Origin: Aquisalimonas sp007126095
GTDB lineage: Bacteria > Pseudomonadota > Gammaproteobacteria > Nitrococcales > Aquisalimonadaceae
DNA length: 64,000 nucleotides
Direction of reading: 5' to 3'
Assembly: GCF_048323695.1 (NCBI RefSeq)
Contig: NZ_JBLWFT010000009.1
Span: 62,001-126,000 of the forward strand
Positions 9,110-21,247 of this stretch are shown one piece after another (position 1 is the stretch's first letter; the number at the start of each line of letters is the position of its first letter). The notes beneath the pieces are model-generated. The model saw only the letters and a program-made list of their open reading frames with translations. It had not been told where the DNA came from and searched no databases. The position numbers and the translations under genes were made by a program.

Positions 9110-10030
9110 ATGATCCGCCAACGCACCCTCAAAAACGTGATCCGCGCCACCGGCGTCGGTCTGCACACCGGGGAGAAGGTCTACCTGACGCTTCTGCCCG
9201 CGCAGGCGAATACCGGGATCGTGTTCCGGCGCACGGATCTTGGCACCGAATGGGAAATCGGCGCGCACCCCGAGAATGTGGGCGACACGCTGCTCTCTAC
9301 GTGCCTGGTCCGCGACGGCGTTCGCGTGGCAACGGTCGAACACCTGCTGTCCGCCCTGGCCGGGTTGGGCATCGACAACGTCATCGTCGAGCTGAGCAAT
9401 GCGGAAGTCCCGATCATGGATGGCAGTGCCGGCCCGTTCGTGTTCCTGATTCAGTCCGCAGGTATCCAGGAGCAGGAGGCGCCCAAGAAGTTTGTGCGCG
9501 TCCGCAAGCCCGTAGTGGTTGAAGACGACGACAAATGGGTCCGTTTCGACCCGTTCGACGGCTTCAAGGTGGACTTCACCATCGAATTCAACCATCCGGT
9601 CTTTGATAGTGGTACCCAGCACGCATCCGTGGATTTCTCGGCTACCTCCTTCGTCAAGGAAATCTCACGGGCGCGCACATTCGGTTTCATGCGTGACATC
9701 GAGACGCTGCAAGCCAATCGGCTGGCGCTGGGTGGCAGCCTGGACAACGCCATCGTGGTGGATGACTACCGCATCCTCAACGAAGACGGTCTGCGCTACC
9801 GCGACGAGTTCGTGAAGCACAAGATTCTCGACGCGATCGGTGACCTGTATCAGCTCGGTCACAGCGTGATCGGGGCGTTCACCGGCTACAAGTCCGGGCA
9901 TCACCTGAACAACATGCTGCTGCGAGCCCTGCTTGCCAACCAGGATGCGTGGGAATACGTCACCTTTGAGGGGGACGAGCCTGCACCGGTTTCGTTTGAC
10001 CAGCCCTTGTCGGCCCCGGCGCCGGCGTGA
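9110..10030 (+). CDS. lpxC: UDP-3-O-acyl-N-acetylglucosamine deacetylase LpxC
   Basis: LpxC is the zinc deacetylase that commits UDP-acyl-GlcNAc to lipid A synthesis. The protein is 306 residues, matching the E. coli length (305), and begins MIRQRTLKNVIRATGVGLHTG. Zinc ligands are visible in TVEHLLSAL (His) and in KHKILDAIGDLYQLG (His and Asp); the later SGHHLNNMLLRALL segment carries the catalytic His. ATG 9110 is chosen by homology with the MIKQRTLK start; GTG 9104 lies closer to the AGGAG at 9093-9097 and is an alternative. Confidence 0.96.
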   Translation: MIRQRTLKNVIRATGVGLHTGEKVYLTLLPAQANTGIVFRRTDLGTEWEIGAHPENVGDTLLSTCLVRDGVRVATVEHLLSALAGLGIDNVIVELSNAEVPIMDGSAGPFVFLIQSAGIQEQEAPKKFVRVRKPVVVEDDDKWVRFDPFDGFKVDFTIEFNHPVFDSGTQHASVDFSATSFVKEISRARTFGFMRDIETLQANRLALGGSLDNAIVVDDYRILNEDGLRYRDEFVKHKILDAIGDLYQLGHSVIGAFTGYKSGHHLNNMLLRALLANQDAWEYVTFEGDEPAPVSFDQPLSAPAPA

Positions 10031-10062
10031 CCTGGGAGCTGAAGCCGGCCGCGGGCTGACCG

Positions 10063-10524
10063 CTAGTCCTGTTCGCGACCTCCCGGAGCGCGGGACGCCA
10101 GTTTCGCCAGTGCGTCCGCAAGCCGGGGGTCGGTGGCGTGTCGGGCGGCTGCGTCAATCGTGCGGCCGGCTGATGTGGACAGGGTTTTCGGCGTGGTGAC
10201 GTCCGGGCGGCGCGGCAGATTGCCGATCCGGATGGTCACCTGCTGTGGCCGGATCCCGGCCTGGTCCATCACCACCTCCTGCAGACGAGGTGCCAGATAC
10301 CGTAACCGGTGCCGCCACTCAGGGCTATCCGCCACGAGGACCAGGGCGTCGCGGCCGATCCGGGCGAGCCGCACGTGGCCCCTGGCCTGTGGCGGCAACT
10401 CTCGAAGCAGGCGTGTCTCCCACTGCCGCAGTTGTGCGGCGCGTGCGTACAGCCCGGCGGCAGGACCGCGTGTCTCCTTGAATGCCCCGGACAGGGGTTT
10501 CGGGCCCTTGCCTTTCGTTGCCAT
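10063..10524 (-). CDS. dciA: DUF721/DciA-like protein
   Basis: A 153-residue protein of the DUF721 (DciA) family, which includes replicative helicase DnaB operators in bacteria lacking DnaC. The domain lies at about residues 20-100: LYARAAQLRQWETRLLRELPP, ARIGRDALVLVADSPEWRHRLRYL and a following amphipathic helix, the usual KH-like pattern with the SxxWxxxLRxx core. The C-terminal 50 residues are low in conservation and charged. Position between lpxC and secA, on the opposite strand, is common in gammaproteobacteria. The family call is good; the helicase-loading role is inferred from the family. Confidence 0.75.
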   Translation of the reverse strand: MATKGKGPKPLSGAFKETRGPAAGLYARAAQLRQWETRLLRELPPQARGHVRLARIGRDALVLVADSPEWRHRLRYLAPRLQEVVMDQAGIRPQQVTIRIGNLPRRPDVTTPKTLSTSAGRTIDAAARHATDPRLADALAKLASRAPGGREQD

Positions 10525-10755
10525 GCGTCAATCCCCCGCAACCCATCGCCTGCAGTTTACCCGCCGATCAGGTATGATGATCCATTTACCGGCCGCGCCC
10601 TGCAGCGGTGATTGTCATCATGGCTTCCATGGTGCCAGACGCAAGCAGCGCGGGGCGATCGGCGGATGGAACCAGGCCCCGGTCGAGGGCGTCGGAAATG
10701 CGTTCTGCAGTGGTGCGCTCGCGCCGCTGCCCACATCGTCATCGAGAAGGTCTCT

Positions 10756-13494
<2,739 letters not shown>

Positions 13495-13506
13495 GGAGCC
13501 TGTAAC

Positions 13507-14721
13507 GTGGCGGTCGGACTCCCCCTGCAACCTGCGATAGCCCCGGTCCCCGGCGTTCGTCTTGGCGTGGCCGCGGCCGGCATCAAGAAGCCGGGCCGCC
13601 CTGATCTGGTGCTTATGGCACTGGACCCGGGCTCCAGGGCGAGTGCCGTGTTCACCCGAAACCGGTTCTGTGCGGCGCCCGTGCACGTGGCGCGTCGCCA
13701 CCTGGGGGCGGCCGAGCCCCGTTTTCTGCTCATCAATACCGGCAACGCCAACGCCGGGACCGGCGAGGCCGGCATGGCCGCGGCACTGTCGTCCTGCGAG
13801 GCGGTGGCCCGGCACATGGACGTGGCCGACGCCTCTGTGCTGCCGTTCTCCACCGGCGTCATTGGTGAGCCATTGCCGGTGGACCGTATCATCAATGCCA
13901 TTCCCGAGGCCGCCACGGCGCTGCAGAGCGATGGCTGGCTCGCCGCGGCGGCCGGCATTCTCACCACCGATACCGTGCCCAAGGGCGCGTCGCGGCGGGT
14001 GGCCCTGAGCGGTGGTGAGGTCACCATCAGCGGCATGTCCAAGGGGGCGGGAATGATCCGCCCCGACATGGCCACCATGCTTGCGTTCATCGCCACGGAC
14101 GCCGACCTGACCCAGGCCCAGCTGGATGACGTCCTACGCCACGCCGTGGGCACCAGCTTCAACCGCATCACCGTAGACGGTGACACGTCCACCAATGATG
14201 CCTGTGTCCTGATCGGTACCGGCGCCAGCGGCATCGCGCCGGCGGCTGGCAGCGATGACCTGGAGCGCCTGCAGCAGGCCCTGGTGTCGCTGTGCCAGGA
14301 ACTGGCGCAGGCCATCGTGCGGGACGGTGAGGGCGCGACCCGCTTCATCACCATTGACGTGAGCGGTGCATGCAATGAGGCGGAGGCGGAGGCCGTTGCC
14401 TTCACCATTGCCCAGTCGCCGCTGGTGAAGACGGCGTTCTTCGCGGGCGATCCCAACTGGGGCCGAATCCTGGCCGCCATTGGCCGCGCGGGCGTGGACG
14501 ATATGGACGTGGATCGTGTGGCCATCTGGCTGGACGACCTGTGTATTGCGGCCCACGGCGGCCGTTCCCCCGATTACAGCGAGCCCGCCGCGGCGGAACG
14601 CATGAGCCGGGAGGAGATCACCATTCATGTCGCGCTCGGACGTGGTGACGCCGGGGCGGTGGTCTGGACCTGTGACTTTTCCTATGAATACGTGCGTATC
14701 AACGCCGAATACCGCACCTGA
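13507..14721 (+). CDS. argJ: Bifunctional ornithine acetyltransferase/N-acetylglutamate synthase
   Basis: ArgJ transfers the acetyl group from N-acetylornithine to glutamate, and in bifunctional forms also uses acetyl-CoA, in arginine biosynthesis. The 404-residue precursor carries the self-cleavage site KGAGMIRPDMA-TML, with the nucleophilic Thr at about residue 190, giving alpha and beta chains. The C terminus SYEYVRINAEYRT is typical. A GTG start at 13507 follows GAGGAG at a good distance. Twelve nucleotides after secA, so probably co-transcribed. Confidence 0.95.
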   Translation: MAVGLPLQPAIAPVPGVRLGVAAAGIKKPGRPDLVLMALDPGSRASAVFTRNRFCAAPVHVARRHLGAAEPRFLLINTGNANAGTGEAGMAAALSSCEAVARHMDVADASVLPFSTGVIGEPLPVDRIINAIPEAATALQSDGWLAAAAGILTTDTVPKGASRRVALSGGEVTISGMSKGAGMIRPDMATMLAFIATDADLTQAQLDDVLRHAVGTSFNRITVDGDTSTNDACVLIGTGASGIAPAAGSDDLERLQQALVSLCQELAQAIVRDGEGATRFITIDVSGACNEAEAEAVAFTIAQSPLVKTAFFAGDPNWGRILAAIGRAGVDDMDVDRVAIWLDDLCIAAHGGRSPDYSEPAAAERMSREEITIHVALGRGDAGAVVWTCDFSYEYVRINAEYRT

Positions 14722-14735
14722 CCGCGCCTCCGCTT

Positions 14736-15698
14736 ATGGGCCGCAATGACTCCGCGCAGACCCACGTGGCCGTGGGCGTGATCCGCCTGCCCGATGGGCG
14801 TGTGCTCATCGCACGCCGGGCCGAAGACAGCCATCAGGGGGGGCGCTGGGAGTTTCCCGGTGGCAAGGTTGAAGCGGGTGAAACCGTTCGCGACGCCCTT
14901 GCCCGGGAACTGCACGAGGAACTGGGTATCCAGCCTCTGGAGGTGCGGCCATTGATTCGCGTGCCGTGGCAGTATGCCGACAAGTCGGTGCTACTGGACA
15001 CGTGGGAAGTGCGGCGCTTCGCCGGGACGCCGTCCGGCCGTGAAGGCCAACCGCTGCGGTGGGTGCCGCCGCGGGAGCTGAACCGCTACCGGTTTCCCGC
15101 CGCTAACGGCCCGATCACCACGGCTGCGTCGCTGCCGGAGACATATCTCATTACGCCGGATCTTGCCGACGGCGAGCGCAGCAGCGCTTTTCTCGAGCGG
15201 TTGCGGCGCCACATGGCGGCCGGCGCGGGTCTGATCCAGCTCCGTCTCCCCGGCGCCTCGGCAACGGTCTGGCGCCGGGTTGCAGGTGAATCGGCCCTGA
15301 TGGCAAGAGAGCAGGGGGTGCAGTTGCTGCTCAACGGGGATGTGGCGCTCGCGCGGGAGCTGAAAACGGGCGTTCATCTGCCCGCAGCCATGCTGCATGA
15401 ACTGGACCGGCGGCCGCTGGCCTCCTCGTCGCTGGTGGCAGCGTCCTGTCACGACGCCAATGAACTGGCCCGGGCCGTGTCCTTGGGCGCTGATTTCGCG
15501 GTTCTCGGGCCCGTGCGCCCCACGGCAAGCCACCCGGATGCGACCCCGCTTGGTGAAGCCCGGTTTCAGGAGCTGGTTGCCGACGTGCCGATTCCCGTGT
15601 ACGCCCTGGGCGGGTTGGGCGCCGATGATCTGGCGCAACTGCACGCCTGCCGCGCACAGGGTGTCGCGGCGATCCGGGGGTTGTGGCGGGTGGACTGA
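14736..15698 (+). CDS. Nudix hydrolase (MutT-type) fused to ThiE/TenI-like domain
   Basis: Residues about 8-130 are a MutT-like 8-oxo-dGTP diphosphatase, with the Nudix box spread over GGKVEAGETVRDALARELHE and ELG. Residues about 135-320 form a TIM-barrel domain of the thiamine phosphate synthase/TenI type: LIQLRLPG, LLLNGD, GVHLP, SCHDANELARA, GADFAVLGPVRPTASHP and YALGGLG. Such fusions are known next to argJ in gammaproteobacteria. The first domain sanitises oxidised nucleotides; the role of the second in this context is unsettled. It follows argJ by 14 nt and converges on yacG. Confidence 0.9.
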   Translation: MGRNDSAQTHVAVGVIRLPDGRVLIARRAEDSHQGGRWEFPGGKVEAGETVRDALARELHEELGIQPLEVRPLIRVPWQYADKSVLLDTWEVRRFAGTPSGREGQPLRWVPPRELNRYRFPAANGPITTAASLPETYLITPDLADGERSSAFLERLRRHMAAGAGLIQLRLPGASATVWRRVAGESALMAREQGVQLLLNGDVALARELKTGVHLPAAMLHELDRRPLASSSLVAASCHDANELARAVSLGADFAVLGPVRPTASHPDATPLGEARFQELVADVPIPVYALGGLGADDLAQLHACRAQGVAAIRGLWRVD

Positions 15699-15718
15699 GC
15701 CGGCCCCGCCGCATGGGA

Positions 15719-15925
15719 CTACTGGTTGGCCGGGTCCTGCTCGTCGCCGATCTCGTCCAGCAGTTCCTCCGGGAGCTCGATGCCGGGAATTCGGTGGCTC
15801 TCCTGCAGCCAGCCGCCCAGGTCCACAGACTTGCAGCGTTCGCTGCAGAATGGCCGCCAGGGGCTGTCGCCGTCCCAGTCCACGAGTTTCCTGCAGTTGG
15901 GGCAGGGGGCGTTGCGATTGCTCAT
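15719..15925 (-). CDS. yacG: DNA gyrase inhibitor YacG
   Basis: A 68-residue zinc protein with CPNC near the N terminus and FCSERC about 15 residues later, the four-Cys zinc site of YacG, then the conserved segment DLGGWLQESHRIPG and an acidic tail (ELLDEIGDEQD). In E. coli YacG binds GyrB and blocks DNA binding by gyrase. It is the last gene of the coaE-zapD-yacG group, six nucleotides after zapD, the same order as in E. coli. Confidence 0.93.
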   Translation of the reverse strand: MSNRNAPCPNCRKLVDWDGDSPWRPFCSERCKSVDLGGWLQESHRIPGIELPEELLDEIGDEQDPANQ

Positions 15926-15931
15926 CTCAAA

Positions 15932-16720
15932 TCAAAGAACGCAGAGTTGCAGTACGAACCGTTTATCCTCGGTCGACTGCTGGGGCCGGTCAAGGGTGCC
16001 GTTCTGTTCCATGAAGCGGATTGTGATGAACATCTTGGTGCCGCTGATCTCGGGGTACTCGCTGCTGTCCGCCGGCAATTCCACGCGAACCAGCTGGTAG
16101 GAGGTGTTCTTGTCCAGGTTGCGCTGATAGGTTCCCTTGCGGCTGTGACACTCCTTCGGAATTGCGCTGTCGCGGAGCAGCCCCAGTACGGTCTCGGTCG
16201 CATCCCGGACCGTATCGATGCTTGCGTACCAGTTCTCCAGGTCGTGCTGCCGAGCGCTGGCCGGGCGGGACAGCCAGCGGTGGTAGCGTGGCAGGTCGAA
16301 AGCGCACGTGCCACCGGCGATGCCGGCGCGCTGCATGACGTTCGAGAGTAGGTCATCCTGACGCAGTGCTGCGCCCAGCTGGCCGGTGTGCTGGCCCAGC
16401 CGTTCGTGCAGTGTGCCGCAGCGCTCAATGACGTGGTGCAGGCGGTCGGTGTCGACTCCGGGCCGTTCCTCCAGGCGCCTCAGCAGGCTGGTGACCCGGT
16501 CCAGCTCCTTGATGAGCTCGGTCTTGAGATCGCCGCGGCTGAACAGGTCCAGGATCTCGCCAATGGTGCTGACGCCAAGCCGGCTGTGCCACAGCGTGTC
16601 ACCTTCCATCGCGAACCGGGCCTGACCGAACAGGTGTTCCAGCCGCATGAGGGTGCGCACGCGCTCATTCAGCGGCTGTTCGAAGACGATGGATTCATCG
16701 TGGTCTTGTTCGTGTTCCAT
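15932..16720 (-). CDS. zapD: Z-ring associated protein ZapD
   Basis: ZapD cross-links FtsZ protofilaments through the FtsZ C-terminal peptide. The 262-residue sequence starts with the family's VFEQPLNERVRTLMRLEHLF and includes GEILDLFSRGDLKTELIKEL and CAFDLPRYHRWL; the C-terminal half is mostly beta. Its ATG shares one base with the coaE stop (TAATG). FtsZ itself is encoded earlier in the window with the conserved C-terminal tail that ZapD would bind. Confidence 0.93.
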   Translation of the reverse strand: MEHEQDHDESIVFEQPLNERVRTLMRLEHLFGQARFAMEGDTLWHSRLGVSTIGEILDLFSRGDLKTELIKELDRVTSLLRRLEERPGVDTDRLHHVIERCGTLHERLGQHTGQLGAALRQDDLLSNVMQRAGIAGGTCAFDLPRYHRWLSRPASARQHDLENWYASIDTVRDATETVLGLLRDSAIPKECHSRKGTYQRNLDKNTSYQLVRVELPADSSEYPEISGTKMFITIRFMEQNGTLDRPQQSTEDKRFVLQLCVL

Positions 16721-17349
16721 TAGTGCTCCGCTAGACCGGCGTTCGTGTTGGCGCTGCGTTCCGCCATGGCGAGATACGCCTGATGCAGAGTCTCGACCTG
16801 CTGCTTCAGGTTCTCAAGATCCTGGGTGTTGTCGATGATGTCGTCTGCGTGGTGCAGCCTCCGCTCCCGGGACGTCTGTGCGGCGATGATTGCATCCGCC
16901 TGCTCCGGGGTACTGCCGTCCCGGGCGATAAGCCGCTCGCGCTGTACGGATTCCGGGACGTCCACAACCAGGACGCGCTCGACCATGTCCAGCAGATTGC
17001 TCTCCACGAGCAGCGGTACGGACAGGATCGCGTACGGCCCCCGGACCTGGCGCAGCTCGGCATCCATGAACGCGCGGATCCGCGGGTGCAGGATGCCCTC
17101 GAGCCGCTGGCGTGCCGCATCGTCCGCAAACGCCGTTTGCCGCAGCTGCTGGCGGTCGAGTGTTCCTTCGGCCGTGAGAATCTGATCACCGAAAGCCTCC
17201 ACGAGTTCCGACAATGCAGGCTCCCCGGGTTCCACGACACGCCGGGAGGCGACATCCGCATCCACAACGGTAACACCGCGGTCGGCGAACAGGTCGCTGA
17301 CCGTGGTCTTGCCGCTGGCGACGCCGCCTGTGAGACCGATGATGAGCAC
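16720..17349 (-). CDS. coaE: Dephospho-CoA kinase
   Basis: CoaE phosphorylates the 3'-OH of dephospho-CoA, the last step of coenzyme A synthesis. The 209-residue protein begins LIIGLTGGVASGKTTVSDLF (P-loop), followed by VVDADVASRRVVEPG, HPRIRAFM and VPLLVE, all typical. A GTG start at 17349 follows GGAGGA. The C-terminal 25 residues are extra relative to the core. Between pilD and zapD in the same orientation. Confidence 0.95.
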   Translation of the reverse strand: MLIIGLTGGVASGKTTVSDLFADRGVTVVDADVASRRVVEPGEPALSELVEAFGDQILTAEGTLDRQQLRQTAFADDAARQRLEGILHPRIRAFMDAELRQVRGPYAILSVPLLVESNLLDMVERVLVVDVPESVQRERLIARDGSTPEQADAIIAAQTSRERRLHHADDIIDNTQDLENLKQQVETLHQAYLAMAERSANTNAGLAEH

Positions 17350-17387
17350 GGATTCGCATCCTCCACGTTTCGGGCGGCCCGGCGACC

Positions 17388-18266
17388 CTAACCCAGCCCG
17401 GACAACCGCATGTACATGGCGATCAGGTCATCCCGCCACAGTAAGGTAAGCCAGCCCGCAGCGGCAAGGTATGGGCCGAACGGAATGGGCAGTTCCCGGT
17501 CCCGCCCCAGAACCAGTACCATGGCGACGCCTGCAACCGCACCGACCAACGACGCCATCAAAATGACAACCGGCAGTGCCTGCCACCCCAGCCAGGCCCC
17601 CAGCAGGGCGAGCAACTTGAAGTCCCCGTAGCCCATGCCCTCCTTGCCGGTTGCGAGCCGAAAACAGTGGAACACGAGCCACAGGCTGAGATAGCCCGCC
17701 ATGGCGCCGATCAACGCGTCCACGGGTGACGCCAGCGCGCCGTCGGTGAGCAGCGCGAACGCCAGGCCGAACCACAGCATGGGCAGGGTCAGCGTATCGG
17801 GCAGCAGCTGATGGTCGACATCAATCCCTGAGAGGGCGATCAAGGACCAGGTGAGCAGCAACGCGCCCGCCAGTTCAATACTCCAGCCGAAATGCCAGGC
17901 CACGGCAGCGGAGAGCAGGCCGGCGAGCAGCTCGACGGCGGGGTAGCGGGCACTGATCGCCGCGCGGCAGCCCCGGCAGCGGCCATGCTGGGCCAGCCAG
18001 CTCAGCACCGGGATGTTTTCCCAGGCGCGGATGTGGCGGCCGCAGGCGGGGCAGTGGGACCCCGGGGTGATCAGGTCGAAACGCCCTCCGGTCGTCTCCG
18101 CCGCCTCGCCCAGCACCTCCCGCGCCTGTTCTCGCCACGCCCGTTCCAGCATGACCGGCAGGCGCAGGATGACGACATTGAGAAAACTGCCCACCAGCAG
18201 CCCGAAAACGAACGTTGCGGGGATCAGGCCCGCTGGCTGCTGCAGTACGTCGATTACGCTTGCCAT
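17388..18266 (-). CDS. pilD: Type IV prepilin peptidase/N-methyltransferase
   Basis: PilD cleaves the leader of type IV pilins and methylates the new N terminus. The 292-residue inner-membrane protein has FGLLVGSFLNVVILRLP at the N terminus, two CxxC pairs (CPACGRH and CRGCRA) for zinc in the cytoplasmic loop, and the two catalytic aspartates in SGIDVDHQLLPD and in the GMGYGDFKLL (GxGD) motif. About eight membrane segments. It lies 33 nt after pilC; no pilin gene is in the window. Confidence 0.95.
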   Translation of the reverse strand: MASVIDVLQQPAGLIPATFVFGLLVGSFLNVVILRLPVMLERAWREQAREVLGEAAETTGGRFDLITPGSHCPACGRHIRAWENIPVLSWLAQHGRCRGCRAAISARYPAVELLAGLLSAAVAWHFGWSIELAGALLLTWSLIALSGIDVDHQLLPDTLTLPMLWFGLAFALLTDGALASPVDALIGAMAGYLSLWLVFHCFRLATGKEGMGYGDFKLLALLGAWLGWQALPVVILMASLVGAVAGVAMVLVLGRDRELPIPFGPYLAAAGWLTLLWRDDLIAMYMRLSGLG

Positions 18267-18299
18267 CCGGTGAGAGCGGTCCTCGCTGAAAGGGCGGCG

Positions 18300-19532
18300 T
18301 CAGATGACCTGACCCATCTGGAAAATCGGCAGATACATGGCGATGACGAGGCCGCCCACTAGGACGCCCAGAATCACCATGATGAACGGCTCCAGCAGGC
18401 TGCTGAGGCTGTCGATCTGGTTGTCGACTTCCTCTTCGTAGAAATCCGCCACCTTCGCCAGCATCGTATCCAGCGAGCCGGACTCCTCGCCGATGGCGGC
18501 CATCTGCACCACCATGTGGGGGAACAGGTTGGACAAGCGCATGGCGACATTCAACTGTTGCCCGGAGGCGACCTGGTCTTTCATCTCCAGAATGGCGTCT
18601 TCATAGACGGTATTACCGCAGGCGCCGGAGACTGATTCCAGCGCCTCCACCAGCGGCACGCCGGCGGCGAACATGGTTGAGAGCGTGCGCCCGAAGCGCG
18701 CGGTGGCGGCTTTGTCCAGAATCGGCCCCACCACCGGGATGCGCAGCAACAGCCGGTCCATGAAGCGCCGGAAGCGTGGCGATCGTCGATGGGTCACGAC
18801 GAAGGCCACCACCGCGCCGATGATGCCCCCGAAGATGGCGTACCAGTACTGCTGGAAGAAGTCCGAGAGGTTGATGACCATGCGCGTGAAAACCGGCAGA
18901 TCGGCGCCGAAACTGCGGAACATGTTCTGAAATTCCGGCACCACGAAAATCAGCAGGATCGCTGTGACGATGAACGCCACCACGATGACTGCGGCCGGAT
19001 AGAACATGGCCTTGCGGATCTTCTTCTTGATCGACTCCGTCTTCTCCAGATAGGTCGCCAGCTTGTCGAGCAGCGTATCCAGCACGCCGGCGGATTCGCC
19101 GGCCTCGACCAGGTTGCAGAAGAGGTCGTTGAAGTAGCGGGGGTGTTTCGCCAGCGCCTCGCTGAGGTTGGTGCCCCCCTCCACGTCGCCCTTGATGTCG
19201 GCGATGAGCTCCCGCATGGATGGGTTCTGGTGACCCGACGCCATGATGTCCAGGCCCTGCACCAGCGGCACACCGGCATTCATCATGGTGGCGAGCTGGC
19301 GGCTGAACACCGCGATGTCGCCTGGGTCGATGCGCTTCTTGCGCTGCCCCAGGCTGGACAGCGCGGACTTGCGACGTACGTTCTTCGGGTTGATACCGAT
19401 GCGGCGCAGTTCCGCCTTCATCATGGTGACGTTGGCGGCCTGGTTCTCGCCCTTGACCCGTTCTCCGCGTTTGTCGGTTCCTTCCCAGACGAACGTGGGA
19501 TTCTGTTTTGCCGCTTTTGCTGCCATGTTCAT
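18300..19532 (-). CDS. pilC: Type IV pilus inner membrane platform protein PilC
   Basis: PilC is the GspF-family platform that transmits PilB motor action to the pilus base. The 410-residue protein has two T2SSF domains; visible motifs include FSRQLATMMNAGVPLVQGLD and RTLSTMFAAGVPLVEALE at equivalent places, three membrane segments and the C-terminal FIMVILGVLVGGLVIAMYLPIF. The ATG at 19532 overlaps the pilB stop (ATGA); the second ATG six bases later is possible. The longer open frame is pilB shadow. Confidence 0.95.
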   Translation of the reverse strand: MNMAAKAAKQNPTFVWEGTDKRGERVKGENQAANVTMMKAELRRIGINPKNVRRKSALSSLGQRKKRIDPGDIAVFSRQLATMMNAGVPLVQGLDIMASGHQNPSMRELIADIKGDVEGGTNLSEALAKHPRYFNDLFCNLVEAGESAGVLDTLLDKLATYLEKTESIKKKIRKAMFYPAAVIVVAFIVTAILLIFVVPEFQNMFRSFGADLPVFTRMVINLSDFFQQYWYAIFGGIIGAVVAFVVTHRRSPRFRRFMDRLLLRIPVVGPILDKAATARFGRTLSTMFAAGVPLVEALESVSGACGNTVYEDAILEMKDQVASGQQLNVAMRLSNLFPHMVVQMAAIGEESGSLDTMLAKVADFYEEEVDNQIDSLSSLLEPFIMVILGVLVGGLVIAMYLPIFQMGQVI

Positions 19533-21247
19533 TCCTTGGTGACGCGGTTGACCTCGTCGAGGCTGGTCACGCCCTGCATGACCTTCATCAGGCCCGAGCG
19601 TCTGAGGTCGTTGATCCCTTCCCTGGCGGCCTGCTCTTCGAGCTGCATGGCGTTGCCGCCTTCCATGATGATCCGGCCCATGGCCTCGCTGACGGGCATG
19701 GCCTGGTAGATGCCCACGCGGCCCTTGTAGCCCTGGTTGCACTGGTCGCAGCCCACCGGGGCGTAGACGGTGAGGTCGTCCAGGTCGGCGTCGGCAAACC
19801 CTTCCTTCTTCAACGCCTCCGCAGGGATGTCCGCCGGGGCCTTGCAGTTGCTGCACAGTCGCCGCGCCAGCCGCTGGGCGATGATCAGGTGCACGGACGA
19901 GGCGATATTGTACGACGGCACGCCCATGTTCATGAGCCGGGTCAGGGTCTGCGGGGCGTCGTTGGTGTGCAGTGTGGACAGGACCAGGTGCCCGGTTTGT
20001 GCCGCCTTGATGGCGATCTCGGCGGTTTCCAGGTCTCGGATCTCGCCGACCATGACCACGTCCGGGTCCTGGCGCAGGAACGCGCGCAGGGCCGTGGCGA
20101 AGGTGAGTCCGGCCTTGGGATTCATGTTGACCTGGTTGATCCCGGGCAGGTTGATTTCCACCGGATCCTCGACCGTGGAGATGTTCCGGTCCTCGGTGTT
20201 GAGGATATTCAGCGCCGTGTAAAGGGACACGGTCTTGCCGCTGCCGGTGGGGCCGGTGACCAGCACCATACCGTAGGGCTTCTCGATGGCGCCGAGGAAG
20301 CGTTCTTTCTGTTCCGGTTCGTAGCCGAGCTTGTCCACGCCCAGCATGGCGCTGCTGGGGTCGAGAATACGCAGCACGATCTTCTCGCCGAACAGCGTCG
20401 GACAGCTGCTGACACGGAAGTCGATGGCGCGGGTCTTGGACAGGCTCATCTTGATGCGCCCGTCCTGTGGCACCCGCCTTTCGGCGATGTCCATGCGCGA
20501 CATGACCTTCAGTCGTGCGGAGATCCGTGGGGCGAGCCCCAGAGGCGGGCTGGCCACGGTGTGCAGCATGCCGTCCTGCCGGAAACGCACGCGGTAGGTC
20601 TTCTCGTAGGGCTCGAAATGGATGTCCGAGGCGCCCTTGTTGATGGCGTCCACCAGCACCTTGTTGACGAAGCGCACCACCGGCGCGTCATCGGCATCGG
20701 ATTCCTCGCCGGGGGTCGTGTCGTCGTCGCTGGCGCTGACCTGCAGATTCTCAAGGTCGCTGTCGAGCTCCTCGCTGGCCATGCCGAAATTGTTGCCAGC
20801 GGCGTCCAGGGCGCGTTCGATGGCGCGTTGCAGCTTGTCGTGCTCGACCAGAACCGGCTCGGTGGTGAGCCCGGTGTGGAACTTGAACTCGTCCAGGGCT
20901 TCGAGATTGGTGGGGTCGGTCACCGCCACGAACAGACGCTTGCCGCGCTTGAGCAGCGGCAGGACCTGATGGTGGCGGATGAGTTTCTCCTTGACAAGTT
21001 TGACCGCCGCCGGGTCGACGTCCAGTGCGTCCAGGTCCAGCAGTGGCACGCCGAATTCGATGGCAGCGGCGTGGGCCAGGTCGCGGGCGGCGATCAGATG
21101 TTCGCTGACCAGGTGCGTCACCAGGGGATGACGCGCCTTGCGGGCGGCTTCCACCGCGTCACGTGCGGATGCCTCGGGGATAAGCCCGTCACGGACGAGT
21201 CGTCCGGCCAGGCCACTGAGATTGATTGTCGGGTTTGCCGTTGCCAT
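19529..21247 (-). CDS. pilB: Type IV pilus assembly ATPase PilB
   Basis: PilB is the extension motor. The 572-residue protein has an N-terminal T2SSE_N (MshEN-like) region (about residues 1-150), Walker A GPTGSGKTVSLYTAL, the Asp box around DPVEINLPGINQVNMNPKAG, Walker B DPDVVMVGEIRDLETAEI, the His box STLHTNDA, and two CxxC pairs (LCSNCKAP and GCDQCNQG) for zinc. Order pilB-pilC-pilD-coaE is the standard gammaproteobacterial pil cluster, here without pilA upstream. Confidence 0.96.
   Translation of the reverse strand: MATANPTINLSGLAGRLVRDGLIPEASARDAVEAARKARHPLVTHLVSEHLIAARDLAHAAAIEFGVPLLDLDALDVDPAAVKLVKEKLIRHHQVLPLLKRGKRLFVAVTDPTNLEALDEFKFHTGLTTEPVLVEHDKLQRAIERALDAAGNNFGMASEELDSDLENLQVSASDDDTTPGEESDADDAPVVRFVNKVLVDAINKGASDIHFEPYEKTYRVRFRQDGMLHTVASPPLGLAPRISARLKVMSRMDIAERRVPQDGRIKMSLSKTRAIDFRVSSCPTLFGEKIVLRILDPSSAMLGVDKLGYEPEQKERFLGAIEKPYGMVLVTGPTGSGKTVSLYTALNILNTEDRNISTVEDPVEINLPGINQVNMNPKAGLTFATALRAFLRQDPDVVMVGEIRDLETAEIAIKAAQTGHLVLSTLHTNDAPQTLTRLMNMGVPSYNIASSVHLIIAQRLARRLCSNCKAPADIPAEALKKEGFADADLDDLTVYAPVGCDQCNQGYKGRVGIYQAMPVSEAMGRIIMEGGNAMQLEEQAAREGINDLRRSGLMKVMQGVTSLDEVNRVTKE

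Noticed and set aside
7529..9622. 697-residue open frame on the minus strand
   Set aside because: Antisense to ftsZ and lpxC; its sequence is rich in His, Gln and Asp as expected of a shadow frame.
10549..10580. Sigma-70 promoter for secA with TATGAT as -10
   Set aside because: The -10 is good, but no -35 hexamer is found at 16-18 bp, so it is only mentioned with secA.
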